Translations under genes and position numbers: made by a program | Shown: positions 1 to 11,929 of the stretch, piece by piece | Layout: the number at the start of each line of letters is the position of its first letter | How positions within the stretch are numbered: the stretch's first letter is position 1 | NCBI GenBank assembly: GCA_030407085.1 | Contig: CM059584.1 | Span: 107,011,001 to 107,075,000 of the forward strand | DNA: 64,000 bases | Source of the DNA: Trichopria drosophilae | Taxonomy: Eukaryota > Arthropoda > Insecta > Hymenoptera > Diapriidae | Direction: 5' to 3' | The notes under the pieces: generated by a model | The model's input: the letters and a program-made list of their open reading frames with translations, nothing else | The model's database searches: none | What the model was told of the DNA's origin: nothing

Positions 1-1365
1 TATCGCAATTTAGAGTTACTTTTGTCCAGAGAGGGAAACAGAGAGAATCAGATAATAAATTGGAATTGATAATATCTAATATCATTAATTTACGTATTTT
101 AGAGCAGTTTTTATATATTTTCAGTATTTTTGCAAGATATAGTAGTAACCTGCGATTCATATATTTTCTAAAAATTGTTCGCGTTGTATTAGTAATTTTG
201 ATTTTTCTAAATATGTCTTCCGATTTATGCTCAGTTACTTCAAAAATACAGAATTTTACTTTTAAAAGTTTTAAGTATGACATCTTGTTCGTCACTAATG
301 AAATAAATGTTTACTTAATGTTAGTCATTTTTAGGCGACTAGGAACTTCCTAAAATTAAAAAGTGGTCATGACACAGTAAAATATTCTTTAAACCAACAA
401 ATTACGAAATTCCGACATAATTGCTTAATTAGTAGTATATTATTAAAACAACCTTGTTTAATGTTTTACTTTATGCTATTATTTCCATCGGAATGACGTT
501 TAAAGTGTAATACATAACACATATTACTAAACATCGGCATTTAACAGTAGAAGAATGTAACATTTTCGGGTTAAATTAACACTATACTTTAAAAAAAGAT
601 GAAGCAATACATCAAATATAAAATTATGTAAGTTTTGAAAAGAACAAAGAAGCAATGCTGGGCAGCAAATAATAAAAATCAATAAATATATGCATATTAG
701 AGGGCTTGACGTGGATGCGCTTGTTAAAACCACGCTAGACGTGCTAACCATAAGTGAAACAAAGTATTTATATGAACGCAAATGCCAAAATATTCATAGA
801 GCGTAAAAAATAATATTTCATAAATTTTCTTCGACTATGAAACATATTCACAATATGTTTATAAACATAATAAATTTTTAAACGACATGGAATTCACAGA
901 AGAAAACGACTAAAATTAATTCGTAGAATATAAACATTTGGTGGAATACAATTTTGGCACTTGGCATTTTGATAGAAGTAACACGCCAAATTTCATTGAT
1001 TTAAACAATAAAACCAGAATTACATTACATTCACAATTATTTATCAACATTTATTTTTGGCAGACTTTCAATTTCGTTAATATTTCAAAGTAGTCAAATT
1101 GTCTGATTAGCTAATCATTATTCATCTATATTTGACATGTAGAAGATCATAAAAAGAAAGAAATGATTAAATGTTAAATTGAAGATGTTAATGATCAATA
1201 AAGTTTCTTAAACTAATAACCATAATTCAATTCATAAATATAATCTAAATAAAATTTGTAAATATGTAGGAAAAAATGTTCAGCTGTGGCAATGAGTAAT
1301 TGTTTACAAGGTTTTGTATTATTTTTGTATTTAAAAAAAAATAAAAACCCAAATAAAGATTAAAT
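1..1365. other. AT-rich stretch without recognisable gene
   Basis: This is AT-rich sequence with only short, low-complexity reading frames and no recognisable domain. A short plus-strand stretch near 718-780 reads like the LDVLTISETK block of a LINE endonuclease, but it is too short and isolated to call. Confidence 0.5.
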
Positions 1366-1430
1366 GCACTGCCGGGACACGAACCCGGGACCTTTCGATT
1401 ACCCGCCGAATTATCCGACTATAACTTCCA
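1366..1430 (-). repeat. tRNA-like / SINE head remnant
   Basis: On the minus strand a tRNA-type internal promoter B box is visible (GGTTCGTGTCC inside a GC stem, CCGGG/CCCGG, around 1374-1390). It sits downstream of a D-arm-like GTCGGATAATTCGG segment. The A box and acceptor stem do not fold cleanly, so this is more likely a tRNA-derived SINE head or tRNA pseudogene than a functional tRNA. An AT-rich tail follows on the minus strand. No target duplication was found. Confidence 0.4.
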
Positions 1431-4379
1431 GGGCATTTTTGTTAATAAATGTTTGTCCTGATTCTGTTCTGGAACTTCCAGTCAGAATAATAAAATTTGG
1501 TTTATAACTGTTCTCCGTGTACAACAGTTTATACAAATTCCGCTTCTTATTAATTATTTTATCGGTCATATCATTGAAATCAATGTTCCAATTTTTTTAT
1601 GCCAATCGGTCAATTTCTGATGTGTTTTATTCAAGTTCCAATGATTGCAGTACGACCACATACATTTGTACTAATGAAATTTAAAAAAGTTCATGGAACT
1701 GAAAATAAAAGTAACCATAAATTTAAAAATGCAATTTTCATAATGGAAAGTGTTGATAAGGAAATTATTAACTTTTTAGAAAAGTATCAGAAACATAGAA
1801 ATTTATAGTTCAAGAATCTATTTTTAGAATCGACTAAATAAAGCTTCTGAACTATGTGCACTCAGATTTCCTACTAACATAGTAAAACCATTTGATCAAT
1901 AGCATATCCATTCGTGTGTTCTCATTAACTAATTCTAGTACAATACTCTTATAGACTGAACGTCATTATATTTCAAATCAACCAATTTCTAGTTTAAAAA
2001 TCTTTAGAATTTGAAAAAGTTCAGTATGTTGCATTGTAAAATTTCTTAAGGATTCGTTGATTTTTATCGCAAGATTAAATTACACGTTGATTTTTAATAT
2101 AATAATTAACTAATACTTTTTTTCGATGATTGATAAAAGTTTAGTAGAATACTCATTTATTCGGAATTTTCAATTATTTATTGCACAAATCAAACTTTTT
2201 AATTTTATCCCTAGTATTATAAATATCATATTCGGTATTATTATTTTTTACATTTATATTTTTATTAAATTACTTAACACATGACTCAAAATGTTTGTTT
2301 TTTATTTTATCCAATTATTATTGTTTATACATATGAATGAGGTATTTTAAGCCTATTAAGGCATTTGAATATGGTTATAACAAAATTTTATGACATAATT
2401 CAATGTTCGACATCTTACAGTTATCGCTTAATTAATTTATACGCCAATGCAGAACGGTAAAAAAAATAAACGTTACATATATTTTGTTAATTTTTGAACG
2501 AGCTTTCACCTGATAACATTTGTTTTAAACAAAATGAATTATACGTAGATGAAAAAACATTTCTAAATTTCAAAACCGATTTTTATAACTCAAGCTACGG
2601 GAAACAGATTCCAAAAAGTTGCAAAAAATTGCTTTCATTCATAAGAAAAGTAGATGTAAATGAATTGTAATGGAATTTGTAGTTCTACATAGTGAAATTT
2701 CGATTTAAAAACGTTGGTAAAAGAAGAAGGCCCCTGCATGGCGTGTTAACCCATAGAACACAGGGGTCAACTATGTGTCACATTCAACTGCTTATATCTC
2801 CGCCAAAAAATATCGTATCGGGACGAATTTTGTTTTATTTTTAAGATCATTTTATGACTTTTATGTCAATTTATCAGAATAAAGGTAATTTTAACTCCAT
2901 AGTAGAAAAATAGGAAAAACTTTTATAAGCAATTTTTCACGTGGAATATCCAATATGCTAAATACATTTAAAAATAATCTACATTATTTTGATGTAAGGT
3001 CTACGAATTCCTAAGAATGTTTTATGCGTATCTTATACTTTTAGTGACATATACGAATGTAGGCAACAAATTCAAATGTGGTCCGTAGAAAAAAACTACT
3101 TGAGCACATGTTGAAAAACGCGAGAAAATCACGTTTAAAAATTAATATTTATTTTTAAAAGTTTTGTATTTGTATACGTCTTATAAAGCATGCGCGACAA
3201 AAAATAATATTTTAAATCATGCTGAGGGGTGAAGATAACATTAAACACGTTTTAAGATGTCAAAGACGATCACTTATTTTGGCTTTAAACCACAATTTTG
3301 TTTATATAAAATTATTTTTCTGGGTTAAAAATTTCGAAAATTCCATGAATGGTTCGTCGGTATATTTCCGTCGTTTCTTGAATTACGTAGCCTACCACCC
3401 TATTAACGACTCATTTTGACCTGAATGATGCATTATTAGCACAATGAAATTCTGAGTCACCCCAATGCATTTTCAAACTCCGTAAAATTGATAAAACTAC
3501 GATAAAACCCCGTAGTGTAGTCACAATGCGATGACATATTTATCACGAATTCCACTTTTTATGATTTAAATGAATAAGCACTTTTTATTTATGATTTACA
3601 TACAAAATCGTACATGCACATTTACGAATCTTTTATTTCCCGGTTAAATGCATTTTACGAAATTAGGTTACAAAAAGAACGCACTAATACCATTTTATTA
3701 ATATTTTTAACAAATTTTCTTTCAACTATGGGTTGTTACGTTAAATTAGTGTATTTTAATTTCACTATTAATACCACACAGACTGGATTCCTTTAGTACA
3801 CTGATACATTTTTATTTAGAAAAAATGTCAGATTACATATGTAACAAATTTGACAAGGAAAATTATGAATATCAAATCATATTCTAGACATTATGTCTGA
3901 CGATTTTCATTCAACATTAAGCTTCATAATATTATTAAAGAAATCGCATTTTAAAATTATTCAAATAATTTTTTATTTACATTTTTCTTATAATAACCGT
4001 TTAACCCCCTAAAGGAAAGTCTCTGAAAAGGACTAAAAATAAAATAAACATCTAACAATACGTCTAAATAACCCAATGTTTAAAATTATCTCAGAAATTA
4101 AAACACTCACAGGCAAGCCTCACTACAAACAGAGTAAAAGAATAAGAACGAAGTACGTAATGAGAAATTAAAGTTCAAATGAAAAGAAAAACTGTAATCG
4201 TGATAAGAGCTACGAATGATTTAAACAACAAGTGTCAAATGAATTTGCGTTAAGTTAACTTTTTACTGTGGTGTTTTGCGTCTAAATGCAGCAGATAAGT
4301 ACACGCAAAATTATAAAAATCGAATGCAAAAATATAAATTGTGTACGAAGGTATGCACATAAATTTTCCGAAATGTCTA
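1431..4379. other. AT-rich intergenic stretch
   Basis: I recognise no gene here. The longest reading frames (for example 1599-1808 and 3219-3419, plus) are compositionally like the surrounding AT-rich DNA and carry no motif I can name. The only structured item is the GGCCCCTG hairpin listed separately. Confidence 0.45.
2727..2769. repeat. GGCCCCTG hairpin, copy 1
   Basis: The arms AAGGCCCCTG and CAGGGGTC enclose a second short stem (GTGTT/AACAC) around a TTAACCC loop. A hairpin of the same design with the same outer arm lies at 31708-31751. This may be a MITE terminus or a palindromic short element; its function is unknown. Confidence 0.4.
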
Positions 4380-5110
4380 AACTTCAATTTTCGTACCTCG
4401 TTCCCTTGCCCACTGCAGTCTTTTTTGTTCCACCAGCGAAGTTCTGGCCGCCATGCCGCGTTTACGGGGTGGAAAACAATGCGTTCGCGGTGCGTACACA
4501 TATATACAAATACAATAATGAAAAATTGTCTACATTGTTAATAAACGTTTTACAAAATTTGGACAGACTACGAAATCTGTACCCTATGCACCGGGTACTT
4601 GCTCTACATTATCGTCTTCGACGCTTTTACCTGACTGCGTGCTGAAGAAGCGCGCGCGTCGCCGCTGAAGGGGAAGGTCGAATTCGTACTTCCGGGCAGA
4701 TCAAGTGTGTATGTACTGTTCGTCGGGTGTTCAGCAAGGAAGGCGATACTGACTCGTCGCGGTTGGTGTCGACATAGGATACTGCGGACACGGCACAAGT
4801 CGTACCGGCATATATCGTTTCCCTACGAGGGCTTGCAGGGTGCTTTCTTCGATCGTAGGTCACCATAGAAACAATCGCTAATATCGGCCTAGGACGGACG
4901 AGCTTTCCGAGCTGTCGGGGTTGATTACATCGATTTTGATAAAGGATAATGACCTCCAGCCACTTTGACGGTCATAGACATAGGTGGACAGCGCTTTTTT
5001 TCCATGCAGAGATTTTATCTCTGATGCACGCTTCAAGATTAGAAAAGTCGTGTTGGAATGCGAGTTACTCGCATGTCTCACGTTATAGGTTAGTATTCAT
5101 CTCTTGCGTG
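4380..5110. other. GC-richer unassigned segment
   Basis: Base composition rises sharply against the AT-rich flanks, with several CG-rich tracts near 4640-4680 and 4740-4860. Open frames run on both strands (for example 4286-4645 plus and 4627-4866 minus), but none shows a recognisable domain. It could be a host exon or promoter-proximal region, or part of an unidentified repeat. I cannot tell which from the sequence. Confidence 0.3.
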
Positions 5111-6880
5111 GCACTAGGAAGAGAATAAAATGTTGCATTACACCTGTTGTGCACATTTAATTTTTGAATGTTTATTGAGATGATCAAACATCATTGGTCT
5201 ATCTTAGTTTTCAGAATATAAAACATATCAATGCATGTAATTACAATCTCTTATGAACTAATTTTGACAATGACCTAAGATGTATTTGTCCAAATTCGGA
5301 AACGGAAAATTGTAATCACTTAAAATTTTAGCAACGGTTTGCAAATATGAAATATATTTAGAATCGCCGAACGCGTCGATGGTTTCTGAAAATTGGAATG
5401 AAAAAATAAAACAGCGTTACCTCGGAAATAATCATTGGACTCTGCTTCTTCTTTGACGCAAAAACGTTGATAACGAAATTTTGCAGTCAATCAGATTTGA
5501 ATTCCAAATTTGAGCTATTAACTGAATCGCACAAGGTTTTTCGGACTCTAAATCTCAGCTCCGATTCCCTACGCAGATGTTGTTAATCAATACCATTCTG
5601 TTCTTCCCACCGCTGATTTGTATACTCATATTGATGCAAGTCGGCACTCTTTCTAAGCTGAACCACCGTCAGCCTGTGACCTGTACGTTTCGCCAAATAA
5701 AATTTCACGAGCGCCAAAGCGGACACACGACGATTTGATTACCCTGTCAATCGCGAAATAAACCCGAACCGCTATTCGACCTGGAACCCATTGCTTGGAA
5801 GGCTGAAATCGGAAATGAAAAGGGGCCCAAATAATTACAAACGTAGATGTCGGTAATTCATTGTATTAGAATCGAATTAGATGTGAGATACATTGGATAT
5901 CAAAATCTTAATAAAGTTTGTTTTAAGTTACCTCAGAGTCAGTCGCTTATTACCTCACTCCACATAGAGCTAACTTCAGTCGTTAGATCTATGGGAGATG
6001 CCTAACTAATGGACCCAATACCCTCTAACTATGACTCAACGCACTGGAACACTTCAAATCCGCCTTCTTTGGACGTTAGCTTGCCGACAAGTGTCCTCTC
6101 TCTGCTCTCTGATCGCAACGCTTTCTTCCCGATAATCCTTAGGGAAAAGGAATAAAAGGATCGACCCACAAATTAAATCGCGAGCCATTTCCGCGGCGCG
6201 TATCGATCAGACGGGGATTTCTCCGACAGTACCGTAACGTGACGATTAACGTATAGTAAATTTCGTACAAGGATCAAAAACAAATACAACTAAATGATCG
6301 GGCCCGCAAACGATAGGGTACAAGCCCCTTCCGCACTATGGCACGTCAGGAAACTTCAATGGGCCGAATTAACCTATGACCCCGACATTCAAACTTCTTC
6401 ACATCAACGCTTTTACACCAGCCCGAGGTGACAGCGCTTATCTCCAGAGTTTGCCCCTCCATGCGAATCCATTTGAAACGGACTGCATTGAACCATTTCG
6501 ACATCAAACTATCATCGTCTCAATCATCCAGCCGCACCACACGGTATCCCGACCAGTTGACAACAAGAAACCTAATTCCGGAATATCCCACCATACTTTG
6601 ACAATCTGCGAATCGTTGATGACTTCTCCAAAACCCATTACAAATTTACCGTGGACGCTTGTGCATCTGCATCTTGTGTGCAATGGCAAGGGAAAACCCG
6701 AAGAAACCCCCATGCCAAAGTACCATCGATTAGAATATATGCTAGGAAAAAGAAATTTATGATTTTAACAAAAATGTTCGTCTTTCTCAGTACCGACGGG
6801 GTCCTCACGAATCCTTTTAGAAAGTTGAAAGAAACCCGCTTAAATGCTGTTAAATCATCACATCTGAATACAATCGCATA
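5111..6880. other. Unassigned region, possible LTR-like remnant near 5880-5960
   Basis: No gene is recognised. An AATAAA signal followed by a CAGTCGCTTATTACCTCACT tract near 5910-5960 resembles the end of an LTR, but I found no matching second copy, primer-binding site or gag/pol sequence. The frame at 6376-6762 has no known motif. Confidence 0.25.
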
Positions 6881-6882
6881 TA

Positions 6883-7562
6883 CAGGGTGTCCCAGAACTC
6901 CGGCATAATATTGCAGTGGGCGAATCTTGACATCATTCTGAACCAAAAAGTTTAATACCAAATTGGGATCTGAAGCTCAGAGTTTAAGTGGCGAGCAATT
7001 AAAGTTAAAAAAAATAGTTTTTTTTTTGCAATAACTCGGCTCGTTTTAAAGTTACTTTAACGAATGATGGCTGATTTTGAAGGTTTTTTATAGAGCTACG
7101 ACTTACCACATAGAGCATAGGACCTGCAATGAATATTTCGCGAGTTATCGATCTAATAAGGGTAAAAATGCCCTTTTTTGCTGTTTTTCGCGTCAAACTC
7201 ATTTCCGTAAAATGCTAGCGAAATATCATTCAGAACAATATTGTAGATCTTGAAAAGACGAAGAATTTTCCCTCTAATACATTTCGTTTTTACAAAAATT
7301 TATAAAAAGGCCATTTTTATCCTTATTAAGTCGATTAATGTCGAAACATTCATTACAGATCATATGCTCTCTGAGGTAAGTTGTAGCTCTATAAAAAAAT
7401 CTTTCAAACGAGCCGAGTTATTGCAAAAAAACTATATTTTTTTTGTAACTTCAATGGCTCTCCATTCAAATTCTGAGCTTCAGAATCCCATTTTGGTATT
7501 AACGTTTTTTCTCAGAATGATATAAAGTTTTATCCCCTGCAATATCGTGCGGGAGTTCTGGG
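6883..7562. mobile_element. Palindromic MITE with CAGGGTGT-type terminus
   Basis: The left end reads CAGGGTGTCCCAGAACTCC after a TA dinucleotide. The right end carries the inverted counterpart (GGGAGTTCTGGG) followed by TA, but lacks the outermost eight bases. The interior is also inverted: the segment around 7020-7100 (GCAATAACTCGGCTCG, TATAGAGCTACGACTTAC) recurs inverted around 7370-7440. It has no transposase. The TA flanks and the CAGGG terminus fit a non-autonomous Tc1/mariner-type foldback element. Confidence 0.65.
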
Positions 7563-7979
7563 TATACTAGTGCAATGTATCGGAATCTGTAACAATTTTG
7601 ACCCCTAGACGATGAGTTCGAGTGGCAATATGTTCCCACCACATATACTTTAGGAACAAAAAAAGGTTTACCAGAACTCAAGTTACACAACCTTCAAAGT
7701 ATAGCCTTCGCATTTCAGCACTCAGCCAGCGTGAGTCCCAGCTTCTTTGTTGACGACCCGCGGAATAGTCCGTTCACATTCGTATATTCAATAGGGGAAT
7801 ACGACCAGAGTCAAGCCCGCCAATGTTAGGCAAACATTCTATAATTAAATTATAATAACTCTTCTTTTCCGTATTAGGCTGTTTCTTAAGTGAAAGATTT
7901 TTCTTTGGTTTATTTCTTTTTTAGATTACGGAAGTATTGAATTAGAGTATAATTAAATAAAAACCCAACAAAATTATTT
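7563..7979. other. Unassigned spacer
   Basis: I see no gene or clear repeat between the MITE and the hammerhead-like motif. Confidence 0.4.
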
Positions 7980-8010
7980 ACGTTTCGACCGAGAATTTGG
8001 TCCTCTTCAG
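7980..8010 (-). ncRNA. Hammerhead-ribozyme-like core at the 3' end of the Penelope-like element
   Basis: On the minus strand CTGAAGA, then GACC, an 8-nt loop and GGTC, then GAAACGT are in hammerhead order (CUGANGA - stem II - GAAA). One G lies unpaired at the base of stem II. Hammerheads are known in the terminal repeats of Penelope-like elements, and this one sits about 700 bp downstream of such an element's coding region on the same strand. I could not identify a convincing stem III or cleavage triplet, so it may be degenerate. Confidence 0.45.
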
Positions 8011-8707
8011 TATATATTTTGGTCTAGAAATTATATATAACAATAACATAATAAATACAAAATGGTGTAGGTTATATATGAAGAAATGTAAAATAGTACA
8101 TAAGTTTTTGTAATGAAATAATGAAAAAAATGAAAGAATGGAAGAGTAAATGAAAGCCAGAAAAATTATTTTTTTTTAATAAATTCTGTCAGAAAAAATA
8201 AGGAAAGAGAAAAAATTTTTTTTATAAAAGAAACAAAATTTATTTTTAATTTAGAGATTGAAGAAATTGTTTTTTTTTTTAATATTGTTTTAAATTAACG
8301 TTACAAATAAAAACCTGGAGATAGTAAATATAATGAAATTTTGCAATATGTACTCATACAATTTTGTTTGAATAGAAGAATTATATTTTTTTGTAAAAAA
8401 AGAATAGAAAATGTTTTAATCAGTATGAAACTATCAGGAAAATTGAACAAAATATGTTTGTTTAAAATAACAACTGAAAATATTTCTTCTTACCTAGGTA
8501 ATTATTAATTGTGGATAGTAGTAATTCGTAGATTATGGTAACTATGGAGTTTATCTATGGAGATGTTGTGTGCTGTGAAAAAACAATTTTTAAAAAAGAA
8601 AACAAATGATAAGTATAAATTATACTTAGTAAGTACAAAACAAAAATATTGACAACTACCTAAATTTAGTATAATTCAGAAATCTTAAAAGTTAAAAAAG
8701 AAACGGT
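8011..8707 (-). other. AT-rich 3' region of the Penelope-like element
   Basis: This noncoding, A/T-run-rich stretch lies between the end of the GIY-YIG reading frame and the hammerhead-like motif. It is most simply the 3' untranslated and terminal-repeat part of the minus-strand element. Confidence 0.35.
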
Positions 8708-10240
8708 TTAAAGTGCAGTTAATGAAAAATAGCTTCCCGGTAATTGTGATTTCTCGAAACGTATATTGACTGCATTTCTGTTGCATTTAATAAAGGAATT
8801 TCCTATGTGCTATCTTTTGAATTTATGATGTTCCGGAGCAAGAATTTTAATATTTTCAAAATCAAAATTATGTCCAGTATTAATTCGATGTACAGTTAGA
8901 CTCGTGTAGTTTTCGACGTTAGCATAAATGTTTTTTTTTATATTCTGGTTTTTAATAATCTTCCGGTTTGACCTATATATACAGCATTACATTGATTGCA
9001 GTTAATTTGGTATACTATATCGTTTGATTGAATTTTTGAAAGTTTGTCTTTAAAAGGTTTAATTCCACATAAATTTACATTATAAGGTTTGTGTACAATT
9101 CTAATGTTTCGATCACCTGAAATTATTTTAATTTTTTCAGAAACGTTTTTGCCATAAAAGGAATACTAACAGTTTTTATAAAGACATCTTTTTTTAAAAC
9201 ATTGTTAGTGTTGTATAAGTTATAAATTCGTTTTTTAAAGCAATCGTTAATGATATATTCAGGGTAGCCATTATCTTTTAAAACTCGTTTGGCTAATTTG
9301 GTTTTCTTTTTCCTGCGTTTTAATTCAAAAGCTTAGTAGCTCTGTCAATAGTGCTATTAGCAAAACCAATTTTATAAGATAAAGGATGAATCGAAAATAA
9401 ATTCAAATAACGACCAGAAAAGGTTGTTTTGTGATACCAATCTGTTTCTAGCCTTCCTGGGTGGTTTATAATTAATAAATCTAGAAAATTTAGTTTGTTG
9501 TTATTTTCCAGTTCCAGTGTAAATGAAATTCTATTTTGAAACCCTTTAATTTTGGTCAAGGTGTTAAAAATGGGGACAATGTTATTAATAAAACTTTTAG
9601 GAATGGTAGTAAAAATATCGTCTACGTATCTGTAATAAAAAGATAATTTAAAAGGAATTTTATTGATGAGTATATTTTCAATAAAATCCATGGTGATATC
9701 GACTATAATTTAATATCAAGTTGAGACTTTTAAAAAATTCGTTTTTAGGTAAATTAGTAAATGATGATATTTCAGCCCATTTTTTGTTCAGAATATATTG
9801 AACTAAATTGATAGAAATATTGGTGAACAGGGAAACTATATCAAAGGATATTAAAATATAATCATCTGGTAAAATGCGATTTTTAATGTTATTCCCACAC
9901 ATCCTAACTGTCTTTTAAATGTCCTGATGAGGAGGTATTAATGGAAGATAAAATTGAACAGTAGGAAGCAGCTAATTTATAAGTTGGAGAATTTATTGTG
10001 GAAGCGATAATTCTTAACGCAAAATTTAATTTGTGGATTTTGGGTAAACCACATGCTCTAGGGATTCATGAATTATATGTATGTAAATATTTGGCTGGCC
10101 TTTCAATGTTTTATTATCGATTAGAAAAGGATCAGAATTACATTTTTGGTTGTTTAGAAAATTATAAATAGTATTAATGCATTTTTTGCTGCAAGCAATG
10201 TTGCAACGGAAATTGAAAGTCGATAATTTATTATTTAAAT
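8708..10240 (-). pseudogene. Penelope-like element polyprotein (RT + GIY-YIG endonuclease), frameshifted
   Basis: Read on the minus strand from about 10240 downward, the protein would reverse-transcribe the element RNA and nick DNA for its integration. The N-terminal part shows YGLPKIHK-like and SPTY motifs near 10000-10070. The RT fingers and palm follow (ILISFDIVSLFTNI near 9835-9870; the catalytic YRYVDDIF near 9600-9630), then the diagnostic LNFLDLLI and TFSGRYLNLFSIHP blocks (9380-9480). The GIY-YIG endonuclease lies at about 8960-9020 (CNQCNAVYIGQTGRLL), and its C-terminal part ends at 8708. The domain order RT then GIY-YIG is typical of Penelope-like elements. Several frameshifts and stops (near 9900, 9690, 9320, 9150, 8940 and 8810) break the frame, so the copy is dead. 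The N-terminal leader is missing or unrecognised. Confidence 0.85.
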
Positions 10241-11733
10241 GTTACACCATCAAATTAATGTATAGATATTGCGATGATGCTTGCGACAGATATAATTGAA
10301 TACATAAGGGAAATGAACGCGCAACTCTAAACTAAGTCTATACACCCTCTTTAATTTTTCCGATGGAAAGTGCTCTTAGTGACTATATTAAAAATATATG
10401 AAAGTCATCAGCTTTAGTTATATGTATACAAATGTATGTAGTAAGAATATGATGTTAAATAATCATTATAATTGTCAATAGATGGTAAGTAGACTTACAT
10501 TTCTGAATTTTCTACTTCTGGCAAGTTTCCTGTAAACAAGCTCCCTTGGGCTACAATTTTCCGACTTAATTCCCGAGATCATTTTTCCTCTAAAGCACGT
10601 TTGATGTTTGATTTTAAGTTTAATTTTTTTCTTCTCTCTAATATAGGCGTATTGTTTTTGAACCATCGCTATTTGTTATGATATCGCGTCAACGGTAACC
10701 TCTAACGAGTCCAAATATTGGCGTTTCTCTAATAATACTGTAAGGAAAATAAAATAAGTGGGCATGTATAGTTTTTGAGATCAGGCAAAGAAAATATGGA
10801 TGCGCTACTCTTATAACACTTTAAACTTATGCAAATTCAAAATGCTGTAACAACATTAGGGTCAAAAGTTAGAATATATAGATTATGCGAGAATAACAAA
10901 ATAAAAAATCATAGGTTATATTAGGTTAAGTCTACTGCTTTGTAGAAAATAGCAAATTAAATAAGTGAAATATTTTTTTTTCTCACTGAATTAGGATATA
11001 TACGGCATCTATATTTTTCCGTACGGGATTCGGTGTGTATTAACGTAAAAATGAAAAAAAAATGCATTTTTGATATTGTAATTATTCGCAGAATTAAAAT
11101 TTTGCAAAATCCATACACTTATTCCTTGGATAGAGTGTCAGAATCAAAACAAAAAAAGAATTATCGAAAAATATTAAAATTTGTAGAAGAAGAGGCGTTT
11201 TTGTACTATTTAAAAACATACTTTCTCTAATCTAGATACTCCAATTTTTCAAAATGTTGAAATTTCGCGAAATCCATACCCTTAATACTTAAAGACAGTC
11301 TGTGAAACAAAGCAAACAAAAAATTATCAAGAAGTATTGACATTTGTGGAACAAGAAACATTTTTTGTACTTTAAAAAATATTTTTTTCTTTTGAAAATA
11401 TCGGGAAAAAAAACATTGAAAAAATTCTTAATTTTCTTTTTTACGATTATGTACATCTGTACTTATATACATATAAGGTAAAAAAACTTAGCTTGATTAT
11501 AAAGTTACATTACTTTATAATATACTTATTGTAAAATACAACCAGTTTTTTAAAACATTTAACTGTATATAATACTTCCCTGTGAGTTTTATTTCCATAC
11601 TTACCTTTTTCCAGTATCATTTACGTTGATATATGACTCAAATTGTCCACTTTTTTTGAAACGAATTCAAATTTACCGCCATGCCTATTCATTTGGGGAC
11701 AGGTCTCCGATTGGCTTTCACCGTTCATACCCT
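10241..11733. other. AT-rich spacer without recognisable gene
   Basis: No domain or repeat boundary could be identified. The frame at 11033-11230 (plus) is a lysine- and isoleucine-rich AT-driven reading frame and has an internal near-copy around 11270-11370. That suggests a short tandem duplication of noncoding DNA rather than a gene. Confidence 0.4.
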
Positions 11734-11754
11734 CCCCCCCCCCCCCCCCCCCCC
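11734..11754. repeat. Poly-C tract (21 bp)
   Basis: This is an uninterrupted run of C just upstream of the DIRS-like coding remnant. It shifts every reading frame crossing it and gives a spurious proline run. Unlike the two 500-bp arrays it has no 16-bp period. Confidence 0.8.
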
Positions 11755-11929
11755 ACAGAGCTGCCGCCGAAAGCGCAGCACTACATCTTGGATACTTACA
11801 CCACGCTTACTCGCGACTGTTCGGCACTCTTCGGGTGTTTCCGGCTTGATAATAAACTGCTTTCGGTGCTTTCTAATCATATCACGTTTTCGACGCTATG
11901 CCCTATCCATGTGTATAGATCAGTGGTTT

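Noticed and set aside
718..780. LINE endonuclease-like LDVLTISETK stretch on the plus strand
   Set aside because: It is a single short block with no GDFN, SDH or RT sequence nearby.
4286..4866. Host exon in the GC-richer segment
   Set aside because: Frames are open on both strands, with no domain, no clear splice sites and no start context, so it cannot be told from composition effects.
6376..6762. 128-aa plus-strand frame as a gene
   Set aside because: It has no recognisable domain, and the antisense frame is open over the same stretch. I left it unassigned.
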